This document shows positions 1 to 6,588 of a DNA stretch of 7,604 nt, in pieces (within the stretch, counting starts at the first letter, position 1; the number at the start of each line of letters is the position of its first letter). This stretch comes from an uncultured Pirellulaceae bacterium (GTDB lineage: Bacteria > Planctomycetota > Planctomycetia > Pirellulales > Pirellulaceae): contig CAKQWG010000151.1 in NCBI GenBank assembly GCA_934278005.1, positions 1 through 7,604 on the forward strand. Direction: 5' to 3'. A program made the position numbers and the translations under genes. The notes beneath the pieces are model-generated. The model was not told the DNA's origin, did no database searches, and worked only from the letters and a program-made list of their open reading frames with translations.

Positions 1-240
1 AGATTGACCTTTGGGGGAATACTACTAACCATGTATGATCCCACATTGGAGTTGACCCACGAGGTGGACACAGAGGTGCGCGAGTTCTTCGGCGATATCG
101 TGTTTGATACCGTCATTCCCCGCGATGTGGCCGTCTCGGAAGCTCCAAGCCACGGTCAAAGCGTAATGGATTACGCGCCCCGCTCGCGTGGTTGCCGAGC
201 CTATTTAGAATTGTGCATGGAGGTACTCGAACGTGACTAA
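1..240 (+). CDS. parA: ParA/Soj chromosome-partitioning ATPase, C-terminal part (5' end outside window)
   Basis: Only the last 79 codons are present; the frame is open at base 1, so the gene starts upstream. ParA is a deviant Walker-type ATPase that binds DNA non-specifically when ATP-bound and is stimulated by ParB, moving origin regions apart on the nucleoid. What is visible is the typical end of the family: GILLTMYD, an EVREFFGD segment, the highly conserved IPRDVAVSEAPSHG stretch (about residues 39-52 of the visible part), then DYAPRSRG and a YLEL helix before the stop. The Walker A and B motifs would lie upstream and cannot be checked. The stop codon overlaps the parB start by 8 bp, so the two are almost certainly translationally coupled. 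The identification rests on these motifs plus the adjacent parB. A MinD-like or other ParA-family protein is much less likely. Confidence 0.93.
   Translation, partial: RLTFGGILLTMYDPTLELTHEVDTEVREFFGDIVFDTVIPRDVAVSEAPSHGQSVMDYAPRSRGCRAYLELCMEVLERD
219..223 (+). promoter_or_regulatory. Shine-Dalgarno site of parB inside the end of parA
   Basis: GGAGG at 219-223 lies 9 nt before the GTG at 233. It supports a GTG start inside the last codons of parA, and the protein from that start has the expected ParB N-terminal motif. Confidence 0.75.
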
Positions 241-1600
241 AGATCGTCGTTTAGGAAGAGGCTTGGCAGCGTTGTTAGGAACGCCGCTGGAGGAGGATGG
301 CATCATCGAGGGTGCCGCCGCGCCGCGTGCTGGAGCCGGTACTGCTGTAGCCACGCGCCCGACCGCTATGCCACCGGCCAGCGGAGCCCAGCACAGTAGC
401 TCCCTGGTTCGCAGTACACAGCCAAGCGCACAGCCACCCGCACAAGCAAGTGCACCGTCCCAAGCCAGCCCGCGGTCGATGGCCGAGCCAAAGTCGGACA
501 TTTCATCGCGGCCCTCAGCCAGGGATACCGCTGAGGACCGGCCGCGGCAGTCGGCTGCCGATTCTAGCGGTTCGAGCGTTACCGGCTCAGTGCCACTGGC
601 CGCCCGGCCTGCCAGTCGTCAGTCGCCGGTCGGGGATGGTTCCGCGCCGAATCACGCAGACTCTCCAGCGGTCGGCTCCGCCCGCACGGCCTCCGACACC
701 AAGTCCAAACGACGTATCAGTGACAGCGACGATTTGTCACTTGAGAACAGCGATGAGTCCAGCCGCGTGCAAACCTTGGTGCTCAATGTGAGCGACATCG
801 ACAACAATCCGTTCCAGCCTCGCCGCCGCTTCAATGAGAGTGAAATCGCCTCGCTGGCTGAGAGCATCCGCGAGCACGCACAACTGCAGCCGATTTTGGT
901 CCGCATCGTCAAAGGACGCTACCAGCTGATCAGTGGCGAGCGGCGCTTGCGAGCTACCATTCATGCTGGACTAACCACGATCCGCGCCGAGGTCCGCGAA
1001 GCCAATGATCGGCTGGTAGCCGAGTTGGCCATCGTAGAGAATCTGCAGCGCAAGGACTTGGACGCGATTGAGAAAGCCATGTCCTTCCGGCGATATATCG
1101 ACGAGCATGCCTGTACGCAGGAAGACCTGGCCAAACGGCTGAAGATCGACCGCAGCACGATCGCCAACCTGATCCGCTTGCTCGAGTTGCCGGCGGAACT
1201 TCAGACGTGGGTACAAAACCAGAAGATCACAGCTGGTCACGCGCGGTCGCTGTTACCCTTAGGCGAAGAAGCACAGCAGCTTGATTTTGCTCAGCAGATC
1301 ATCGACGAGGGCTGGAGTGTCCGCGAGACTGAGCGCCGCGTTACGGCTCACCTCGTCGAAGAGGACTCGTTGGGAGGCAGCGGCGCTGGACGGGCGAACT
1401 CGCGGACTGGCCCGCGCAAACGTGGCTCGCCGCACTTGGCTTCGCTGGAGCAGCAACTGCGACTATCGTTGGGCACCAAGACTGAAATTCGCCAACAAAA
1501 CAACGGTCGCGGTAAAATTGTCATCAATTTTTCCAACCCTGAGGAATTCGAACGGCTTTTTGCCCTGGTTTGTCCGCAAATCGTTAAAAAAGCCGCGTAG
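233..1600 (+). CDS. parB: ParB/Spo0J centromere-binding CTPase with long disordered linker
   Basis: ParB binds parS sites near the replication origin, slides on DNA as a CTP-gated clamp and stimulates ParA. The GTG start is fixed by a Shine-Dalgarno site and by the N-terminal motif RRLGRGLAALLG (residues 5-16), the short ParA-activating segment of the family. Residues about 18-180 are Ala/Ser/Pro/Gln-rich, then acidic near 163-177, and look disordered. The CTP-binding ParB/Srx-like domain follows: NPFQPRRRF (192-200), GERRLRA (235-241) and ENLQRKDLDAIEKA (269-282). A helix-turn-helix lies at about 294-320 (TQEDLAKRLKIDRSTIANLI), followed by ITAGHARSLL (332-341). A basic Gly/Arg-rich linker (380-399) leads to the C-terminal dimerisation domain (403-448). 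At 455 residues it is far longer than the usual 280-300, and the linker accounts for the excess. No parS-like palindrome was seen in the window. Confidence 0.95.
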   Translation: MTKDRRLGRGLAALLGTPLEEDGIIEGAAAPRAGAGTAVATRPTAMPPASGAQHSSSLVRSTQPSAQPPAQASAPSQASPRSMAEPKSDISSRPSARDTAEDRPRQSAADSSGSSVTGSVPLAARPASRQSPVGDGSAPNHADSPAVGSARTASDTKSKRRISDSDDLSLENSDESSRVQTLVLNVSDIDNNPFQPRRRFNESEIASLAESIREHAQLQPILVRIVKGRYQLISGERRLRATIHAGLTTIRAEVREANDRLVAELAIVENLQRKDLDAIEKAMSFRRYIDEHACTQEDLAKRLKIDRSTIANLIRLLELPAELQTWVQNQKITAGHARSLLPLGEEAQQLDFAQQIIDEGWSVRETERRVTAHLVEEDSLGGSGAGRANSRTGPRKRGSPHLASLEQQLRLSLGTKTEIRQQNNGRGKIVINFSNPEEFERLFALVCPQIVKKAA

Positions 1601-1689
1601 GGCATTAGCGAGCGGCTGTTGGGAATAGAATAATGGTATAGACCTAGTACTACGGTCCTTCCATTTCCCGCTAACTGGAGCTTTCCCCT

Positions 1690-3018
1690 ATGACGACACC
1701 TTCCTCTCGTCGCAATTTTATTAAGACTTCTACGGTCACTGCGAGCGGACTAGTAGCCGCATCGCAGATAGGTCGCACCGCTCACGCCGCTGGCTCGGAC
1801 GAGATTCGCTTTGTCGTCATCGGCCTAGGCGGCCGCGGATCCGGTGCGGCGGTGAATATCATGGAGACCAAGGGCAATGTTAAGTTGGTCGCTGTGGCCG
1901 ATGCCTTTGGCAAACGCGCGGCCTACTCTGTGGCAGCGCTCAAGAAGAAGTATGGCGACAAAGTCGACGTGCCTGAAGACCGTATCTTCGCTGGACTCGA
2001 CGCCTATAAAGCCGCCATAGATAGCGACTGCGATTTAGTAGTCATCGCGACGCCGCCTGGCTTTAAGCCTCAACAATTTGAATATGCAGTCAACAAAGGC
2101 AAGCACGTATTCATGGAAAAGCCGGTGGCCTCAGATGCCGTTGGCGTGCGCCGCGTTTTGGCTTCTGTAGAAGAATCCAAGAAGAAGAACTTGATGGTCG
2201 GCATCGGTCTACAGCGACGCCACGAGCCGCAGTACATCGAAACCGTCAAACGACTCCACGACGGCGCCATTGGCGACATCATCGCTCTTCGCGTCTATTG
2301 GAACGGCGGGGGAATTTGGCACAAAGGTCGCGATGAAGCACAAGGACTTATGCCGCCCGGTAAGCCCGTTACTGAAATGGCCTACCAGTGCAACAATTGG
2401 TACCACTTCAACTGGCTCTCTGGCGACCAGATTTGCGAGCAACATATTCACAACCTCGACGTGGGGTGTTGGGTCAAAGACGCATATCCGGTCGAATGCA
2501 ACGGCATGGGTGGTCGAGAACAGCGGATGGGTGGCGATCCGACCAAATCGCAGATCTTTGATCACACCTTCTGCGAATATACCTTTGCCGACGGCACCAA
2601 GATGTTCAGCCAGGGACGCCACTTGGCAAACTCGTGGGAAATCGTCGACGAATTCGCGCATGGATCGAAGGGGACCGCTAAACCTTCCGGCATAATTGAA
2701 GGCCCCAATGCCTGGAAGTTCGCAGGCGAACGATTGGGTGGTCACCAGCAGGAGCAGCACGATCTGATCGAAGCTCTGATGCGCGGCGAGATCTACAATG
2801 AAGGCGAAATCGGCGCCAAGTCCACCTTCACCGCGATCCTTGGGCGCGAAGCCTGTTACTCTGGCAAAGTCGTCAAGTGGGACGAGCTGCTCAAGAACGG
2901 TCGCGAGTTAGCGCCCGGCATCGACGGCTACACGCTCGATTCCGATCCGCCGACCATGCCCGACAAAAACGGCGCCTATCCACACCCAGTGCCGGGCCAG
3001 TACAGCCCGTACGCCTAA
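1690..3018 (+). CDS. Tat-exported Gfo/Idh/MocA family NAD(P)-dependent oxidoreductase
   Basis: This family oxidises or reduces sugars, inositols and related polyols with NAD(P); the substrate cannot be read from the sequence. The ATG at 1690 is supported by GGAG at 1677-1680, 9 nt upstream. The N-terminus is a twin-arginine signal: SRRNFIK (residues 6-12), a short hydrophobic stretch, and an AHA cleavage site (31-33). The Rossmann fold begins at about 39, with the dinucleotide loop GLGGRGSG (45-52). EKP at 143-145 holds the family's usual catalytic lysine (K144). The C-terminal alpha/beta domain contains GDQICEQHIHNLDVG (245-259), matching the D/H catalytic region of the family. The 442-residue length and Pro/Gly/Tyr-rich tail are typical of the exported planctomycete versions. 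It lies 89 bp after parB. A TAGAAT at 1626-1631 could be a -10 box but has no good -35. The gene is convergent with a secreted sulfatase gene, suggesting a shared carbohydrate context without a shared transcript. Confidence 0.9.
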   Translation: MTTPSSRRNFIKTSTVTASGLVAASQIGRTAHAAGSDEIRFVVIGLGGRGSGAAVNIMETKGNVKLVAVADAFGKRAAYSVAALKKKYGDKVDVPEDRIFAGLDAYKAAIDSDCDLVVIATPPGFKPQQFEYAVNKGKHVFMEKPVASDAVGVRRVLASVEESKKKNLMVGIGLQRRHEPQYIETVKRLHDGAIGDIIALRVYWNGGGIWHKGRDEAQGLMPPGKPVTEMAYQCNNWYHFNWLSGDQICEQHIHNLDVGCWVKDAYPVECNGMGGREQRMGGDPTKSQIFDHTFCEYTFADGTKMFSQGRHLANSWEIVDEFAHGSKGTAKPSGIIEGPNAWKFAGERLGGHQQEQHDLIEALMRGEIYNEGEIGAKSTFTAILGREACYSGKVVKWDELLKNGRELAPGIDGYTLDSDPPTMPDKNGAYPHPVPGQYSPYA

Positions 3019-3079
3019 GGATCGGTGAGCTGATCACTAATGCGCCAGCTAACTCGTAGCCTGGTGATTCGATGCGCAA

Positions 3080-3105
3080 GGTCCCTTCCGCCTGCGGCAG
3101 GGACC
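3080..3105. terminator. GC-rich hairpin, possible terminator or REP-like element
   Basis: GGTCCCT (3080-3086) pairs perfectly with AGGGACC (3099-3105). After one mismatch (T3087/C3098), CCG (3088-3090) pairs with CGG (3095-3097), leaving a 4-nt CCTG loop. It starts 61 bp after the oxidoreductase stop. No T-run follows on either strand, so classical intrinsic termination is unproven. A dispersed REP-type palindrome or an mRNA 3'-end stabiliser fits equally well. Confidence 0.45.
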
Positions 3106-3127
3106 GACATGTCTGGGGCGCAAGCTG

Positions 3128-3153
3128 TGGTTAGAAAATAGATGGTTAGAAAA
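3128..3153. repeat. 11-bp direct repeat TGGTTAGAAAA, two copies
   Basis: TGGTTAGAAAA occurs at 3128-3138 and again at 3143-3153, with 4 bp between copies. It lies in non-coding DNA. Function is unknown; it could be a short duplication or part of a larger dispersed element. Confidence 0.55.
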
Positions 3154-3154
3154 C

Positions 3155-3175
3155 CCAGCGATTGAGCTGCGCTGG
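3155..3175. repeat. Small inverted repeat, 6-bp arms
   Basis: CCAGCG (3155-3160) and CGCTGG (3170-3175) are perfect inverted arms around a 9-nt spacer, immediately after the direct repeat. No T-tract follows. It could be a weak 3'-end hairpin for either convergent gene, or chance. Confidence 0.3.
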
Positions 3176-3308
3176 AACCCAATGCGGGGACAGTTAGGCG
3201 CGGCTTCTTGACTGGGTGAATAGGCTAGTTTCGGTCTGGCACACACACAGAATGCCGACACTTGAAAAACTCTAATAGCATTTCTGACTGCTGGTATTTA
3301 GCAACGCC

Positions 3309-4715
3309 TTAGTCGGCTGGAGCGTAGGTCGGATTGGGTTGGTGGGGAATGGGCGCGCCGACTGCTCGCTGCCAAGCCAGTAGATCATCCAGCAGTCGAT
3401 CGCGTTGTTCGGGATGACTGTTGGCCAGATTGTGTCGCTCGCCGATATCTTCTTTTAGATTGTAGAGTTCTACAGCTCCATTGGTGGCCAGTTCGGCTCG
3501 CCCGCCATCGAGTACCCACTCCTCCAAATAAAGATGCAGCTTCCAATCGCCCTGCCGGACTACGCTGACTGGCCGCGTGCGAAAACCGGTCCGCTCGTCT
3601 AGTTCACGGGCTCGTATGACGGGATCGTTGAGATAGCCCGGGAAGTGCCAATAGATCGACTTGCGTTGCAATTCGCTTTGGCCGTTGAGCAGTGGTAGTA
3701 AACTCTCACCATCGAGTTGCTTTGCGGCAGGCAGTTGGGCTCCGGCCAGGGCCAGGAAGGTGGGGAACAGATCTTGATTAATGACCGGCACATCGCACCG
3801 ACTGCCCGGCTTGGTCACACCAGGCCAACGCATGATCCATGGCTCGCGTATGCCCCCTTCGTAGTAGCAGCCTTTATTACCACGGAGAGGCTCTTGCGAC
3901 GATTTTTGCGTGCCACCATTGTCGCTGGTGAACACGATCAGCGTGTTGTCTTCCAAGTCCAGTTCATTGAGCTTGTCAAGCAAGCGTCCGACGCCTGCGT
4001 CGAGGTCGTACAGACATGCAGCGTAGAGCGGCATATCGTGCTGAGCACCGGGCTTTTTGGCTTTGAACTTTTCGAGCGATTCCGGACGAGCCTGTAGTGC
4101 GGAGTGGATCGCGTAGTGGGAAAGATAGACAAAGAACGGTCCCTCGCGATTCTGCTCAATAAAATCGCAGGCGGCGTCGGTCAGCGAGAAGATCCGCTTA
4201 GGGTTATCTGGCGTGCTTTTCCCCCAACCGCTTTGAGATTCAAAGACCGTATCGAAGCCTTGCTCTTCAGGCGCCGCGCCATCGCGGCCGGCAAGGTGCC
4301 ATTTGCCGAAGATGCCCGTGGCGTATCCGGCAGACTTTAGCGCGTCCGCTAAAGTCACATTGTCCGGCGGCAAACCACTCTTGTTGGCGATGGGGATCAG
4401 CCGCTGTTCGTGCTTGGGTCCTCGGTCGGTGGATTGCACCGCGTACACGCCATGCCGCGGCGTGTAGTTACCCGAGAGCAAGCATGCGCGACTCGGGGCG
4501 CAATTGCCTGCCGCCGCATAGCCGTCCGTAAAGACCATGCCTTGGGCTGCCAACCGGTCGAGATGGGGTGTCTCGTAGAAGTCGCTCCCCTGATAACCGA
4601 CATCTTTCCAGCCCAGATCGTCGGCGAAGATGAGAATGATATTCGGCCTGTCGGCTGCGGCTAGCTGCGGGCAGAGCAGGCAGGACAGCAGGCCTAGCAG
4701 GAATAAGCTCTTCAT
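3309..4715 (-). CDS. Secreted type I (formylglycine-dependent) sulfatase, arylsulfatase A-like
   Basis: The enzyme hydrolyses sulfate esters; in planctomycetes such enzymes usually act on sulfated algal polysaccharides, though the substrate here cannot be told. A signal peptide is visible: MKSLFLLGLLSCLLCPQLAAA, with probable cleavage near residue 21. The mature part begins with the family signature RPNIILIFADDLGW (23-36), where D32 and D33 are metal ligands. The modification motif is CAPSR (72-76), so C72 should become formylglycine. Other active-site matches are GKWHLAG (137-143; K138, H140), LSHYAIHSAL (198-207), TSDNGG (263-268; D265, N266) and RGNKGCYYEGGIREPW (278-293; K281). At 468 residues it is typical for the family and no key residue is missing. 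The Shine-Dalgarno site is weak (GGA about 11-12 nt upstream). The gene lies 57 bp after folC on the same strand and may be read through from it. A maturase gene is not in the window. Confidence 0.93.
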   Translation of the reverse strand: MKSLFLLGLLSCLLCPQLAAADRPNIILIFADDLGWKDVGYQGSDFYETPHLDRLAAQGMVFTDGYAAAGNCAPSRACLLSGNYTPRHGVYAVQSTDRGPKHEQRLIPIANKSGLPPDNVTLADALKSAGYATGIFGKWHLAGRDGAAPEEQGFDTVFESQSGWGKSTPDNPKRIFSLTDAACDFIEQNREGPFFVYLSHYAIHSALQARPESLEKFKAKKPGAQHDMPLYAACLYDLDAGVGRLLDKLNELDLEDNTLIVFTSDNGGTQKSSQEPLRGNKGCYYEGGIREPWIMRWPGVTKPGSRCDVPVINQDLFPTFLALAGAQLPAAKQLDGESLLPLLNGQSELQRKSIYWHFPGYLNDPVIRARELDERTGFRTRPVSVVRQGDWKLHLYLEEWVLDGGRAELATNGAVELYNLKEDIGERHNLANSHPEQRDRLLDDLLAWQRAVGAPIPHQPNPTYAPAD

Positions 4716-4766
4716 AATAGTAGATTCCGTTAAAGGGTGAGCAGCCAGCCACGAAGACTTGAGGAG

Positions 4767-4775
4767 CTACTACTA
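4767..4775 (-). other. Triple in-frame TAG stop at the end of folC
   Basis: Reading leftwards, the folC stop TAG (4775-4773) is followed directly by two more in-frame TAG codons (4772-4770 and 4769-4767). This would secure termination ahead of the sulfatase gene 57 bp away. Confidence 0.8.
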
Positions 4776-6383
4776 TATCAAACTGGCCATAATCTCGGCG
4801 GCTAAAAAGAAGGAACCCGTGCTATAGATAACGTGTCCACTGGGTGCGGTCTGGCAGGCGTGTGCCCAGGCCGCGGCCGGAGTTTGCACGACCTCGATTG
4901 TCGGTGGCACCGCCGACTGACGGGCTCCGCTGCTGAGTAGTTGCTCAGCCCGGTGCCGCAGCTCGGAGACCGGCAGACCGCGTGGATTCTTCTGATAGGC
5001 AGTCAAAATCAAGCGGCTGGCCCGCGCGGCCAACATCTCTAACATCTGTCCCCAGTCCTTGTCGCGGCTGGCCGCAAACACCACGCTGACAGGACGGCCC
5101 GGAAAATGGTCGTTTAAAGCCGCTAGACCGGCGGCTATCGAAGCGGGGTTGTGTGCGCTGTCGATGATTGCCAGCGGCTGGTGACTGACAATTTGCAAGC
5201 GCGCCGGCGGCTGCGCGACGGCCAGCGCCTGCTGCAGTGCAGCTCGCGAAAATTGCCAGCCCTGTTGCTGCAGCAGGCTCAGCGTAGCCAGTACCGCAGC
5301 GATATTGTCCGCCTGATGTCGTCCCAGCAAACAGGTCTGCCAGCGTCCCGTCAGATCGCTCTCAGCGGCCGGCAACGCTGTATCGAGAAGCGCCGGCGCT
5401 GCAGCAGGAATCGCGTGCGCTGCAGCGGCAACCGGCCCTGAGGCAACCGCCGGCACCTCGAGCTCGGCCGCGGCTGAGGCATCGCTGGCAACGCCCCGTT
5501 CGTAATTCACCTGCGCGCCGGCGAGGTTACTGGCGAGGTTACCGGCAGCTTGATCGGCGAGGCATTGGTCACACGCGTCGGGTGGCTGGCTTGCGGGCTG
5601 GTAGGACTGATCACGCTCGGGGGACCACTGGACATGAAAATCGCGGTCGATGAACTGCGCAGGCGCGCCCTGCGCCAGAGCTACATCTGCAATAGCGCTG
5701 CGAGCTTGAGGAGCTCGTGCGATGCATACCACTGGCACGCCGGGTTTGATGATGCCGGCCTTCTCGCGAGCGATGGCGTCGAGCGTGGTGCCGAGTTGAC
5801 TTTGGTGATCAAGACTGATGGATGTAATGATTGAAACGATCGGGGTACAGACATTGGTGCTGTCTAGACGCCCACCCAGGCCGACTTCCAAGACCACCAC
5901 TTGAGCCTTTTGCTGAGCGAAGTGCAGCAGTCCCATGGCTGTGGTCAATTCAAAGAATGTAGACCGGCCCTCCCCTCTAGCCTCCAAAGCGGCTGCAGCC
6001 GAACGGACCATGCCGGTCAGGGCGACTAGTTGTGCGGGACTGCACGCGGCGCCGTCGACTTGTATGCGCTCCTCGAGCCGCAGCAGATGCGGTGAAGTAT
6101 AGAGGCCAGTGCGTTTGCCGCTGGCTCGGAGCGTGGCGGCCAGCAGCGTGGCCGTAGTCCCCTTACCTTTCGTCCCGGCGACATGCAGGATCGGATACTG
6201 CAGCTGCGGCCGGCCCAGCGCGTCGAGCAGCTTTCGCATGCGGTCCAGGCGATAGTAGCCGAGCGTGTAGGGCGTGGCCCCGATTTTCTCGTAGTCGATA
6301 CGGTCGTACAGGTAGCCCAGGGCCGCGGAGTATTCGGGGGCTTCGTCTGTGGTGTGAGGGATTTGGGGGATGATAGCGGACAC
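4773..6383 (-). CDS. folC: Bifunctional folylpolyglutamate synthase / dihydrofolate synthase with Ala-rich insertion
   Basis: FolC is a cytoplasmic Mur-ligase-family enzyme that adds glutamate to dihydropteroate and folates using ATP. From a GTG start (536 residues), the ATP P-loop GTKGKGT is at 70-76, FFELTTAMGLLHFA at 143-156, and EVGLGGRLDSTN at 166-177. SISLDHQSQLG (188-198) and REKAGIIKPG (206-215) follow, the latter with the likely carbamylated lysine K208. GRHQADN is at 354-360 and DSAHNPAS at 408-415. Residues about 254-343 are an Ala/Pro-rich, apparently disordered insertion between the ATPase core and the GRHQADN region; this explains the length, since the family is usually 420-450. 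I chose GTG at 6383 because GGGGAG precedes it by 11 nt and family homology begins soon after. The longer ATG start at 6434 adds 17 atypical residues, lacks a Shine-Dalgarno site and falls just beyond a -10-like element. The gene ends in three in-frame TAG codons. Confidence 0.93.
   Translation of the reverse strand: MSAIIPQIPHTTDEAPEYSAALGYLYDRIDYEKIGATPYTLGYYRLDRMRKLLDALGRPQLQYPILHVAGTKGKGTTATLLAATLRASGKRTGLYTSPHLLRLEERIQVDGAACSPAQLVALTGMVRSAAAALEARGEGRSTFFELTTAMGLLHFAQQKAQVVVLEVGLGGRLDSTNVCTPIVSIITSISLDHQSQLGTTLDAIAREKAGIIKPGVPVVCIARAPQARSAIADVALAQGAPAQFIDRDFHVQWSPERDQSYQPASQPPDACDQCLADQAAGNLASNLAGAQVNYERGVASDASAAAELEVPAVASGPVAAAAHAIPAAAPALLDTALPAAESDLTGRWQTCLLGRHQADNIAAVLATLSLLQQQGWQFSRAALQQALAVAQPPARLQIVSHQPLAIIDSAHNPASIAAGLAALNDHFPGRPVSVVFAASRDKDWGQMLEMLAARASRLILTAYQKNPRGLPVSELRHRAEQLLSSGARQSAVPPTIEVVQTPAAAWAHACQTAPSGHVIYSTGSFFLAAEIMASLI
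5520..5543. repeat. 12-bp tandem duplication inside the folC insertion
   Basis: GGCGAGGTTACT (5520-5531) is followed directly by GGCGAGGTTACC (5532-5543). On the coding strand this gives NLAG/NLAS-type repeats. The length is a multiple of three, so the frame is kept. It suggests the insertion grew partly by replication slippage. Confidence 0.75.
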
Positions 6384-6394
6384 TTTGTGAAAAA

Positions 6395-6400
6395 CTCCCC
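6395..6400 (-). promoter_or_regulatory. Shine-Dalgarno site supporting the GTG start of folC
   Basis: The - strand reads GGGGAG here, 11 nt before the GTG at 6383. No comparable site precedes the upstream ATG at 6434, which favours the shorter protein. Confidence 0.5.
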
Positions 6401-6424
6401 AAATTATGGTGATGTTCCTACTGC

Positions 6425-6453
6425 TTGCGATCATTTTCGTGCATATTTATAGT
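6425..6453 (+). promoter_or_regulatory. Probable sigma-70 type promoter of the ABC transporter gene
   Basis: TTGCGA (6425-6430, 4/6) is followed after 17 bp by TATAGT (6448-6453, 5/6). Transcription would start near 6460, giving a leader of about 145 nt before the ATG at 6606. The -10 box overlaps that of the opposite promoter by 4 bp. TGCTTG (6422-6427) and CAAGCA (6459-6464) are inverted arms flanking the shared -10 region and could be a weak operator. Confidence 0.4.
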
Positions 6454-6474
6454 TCTCACAAGCAAGCGCGACAA
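6446..6474 (-). promoter_or_regulatory. Probable sigma-70 type promoter of folC
   Basis: On the - strand, TTGTCG (6474-6469, 4/6 to the -35 consensus) is followed after exactly 17 bp by TATAAA (6451-6446, 5/6 to the -10 consensus). Transcription would start near 6439, leaving a leader of about 55 nt before the GTG at 6383. The ATG at 6434 would be only about 5 nt into the transcript. Confidence 0.45.
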
Positions 6475-6588
6475 ACGCAGTGAACCAAGCTCGGGCGACT
6501 TTCGTAGAATTCGAAGCCGAACTAGCTATTTTCTCCCGCTTCATCTCACCCACTGACTCGACACCTACTCTATTCTCGTTGCACGTAC

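Larger units (their letters stand above)
3019..3308. other. Convergent intergenic region, no gene seen
   Basis: This 290-bp gap separates the 3' ends of the oxidoreductase and sulfatase genes. Short open frames exist on both strands, but none has a start with a ribosome-binding site or a recognisable protein. The gap holds a GC-rich hairpin (3080-3105), an 11-bp direct repeat (3128-3153), a small inverted repeat (3155-3175) and a (CA)5 run near 3239-3249. It lacks a clear hairpin-plus-T-tract terminator for either gene. Confidence 0.6.

Noticed and set aside
205..501. Reverse-strand open frames of 60-100 codons inside parB
   Set aside because: They are shadows of the GC-rich, low-complexity linker-coding region of parB, with no recognisable domain or ribosome-binding site.
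1641..1657. GACC...GGTC hairpin around TAGTACTA after parB as a terminator
   Set aside because: The perfect stem is only 4 bp with a long loop and no T-tract; it is too weak to call.
1..1689. parS sites or a replication origin near parAB
   Set aside because: I found no TGTTNCACGTGAAACA-like palindrome, no DnaA-box cluster and no AT-rich unwinding region here or elsewhere in the window.
2209..2760. 183-codon reverse-strand open frame inside the oxidoreductase gene
   Set aside because: The + strand frame carries all family motifs of the oxidoreductase, and the antisense frame matches no recognisable protein.
3234..3256. GGCACACACACAGAATGC as a sigma-54 promoter
   Set aside because: The GG-to-GC spacing is 14 bp instead of the required 10, and no gene follows on that strand.
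3049..3261. 70-codon reverse-strand open frame in the convergent gap
   Set aside because: It spans the hairpin and repeats, has no ribosome-binding site and no recognisable protein features.
3309..4715. Sulfatase as a lipoprotein (LLSC at residues 9-12)
   Set aside because: Leu at -2 does not fit the lipobox, and a standard cleavage site near residue 21 fits better.
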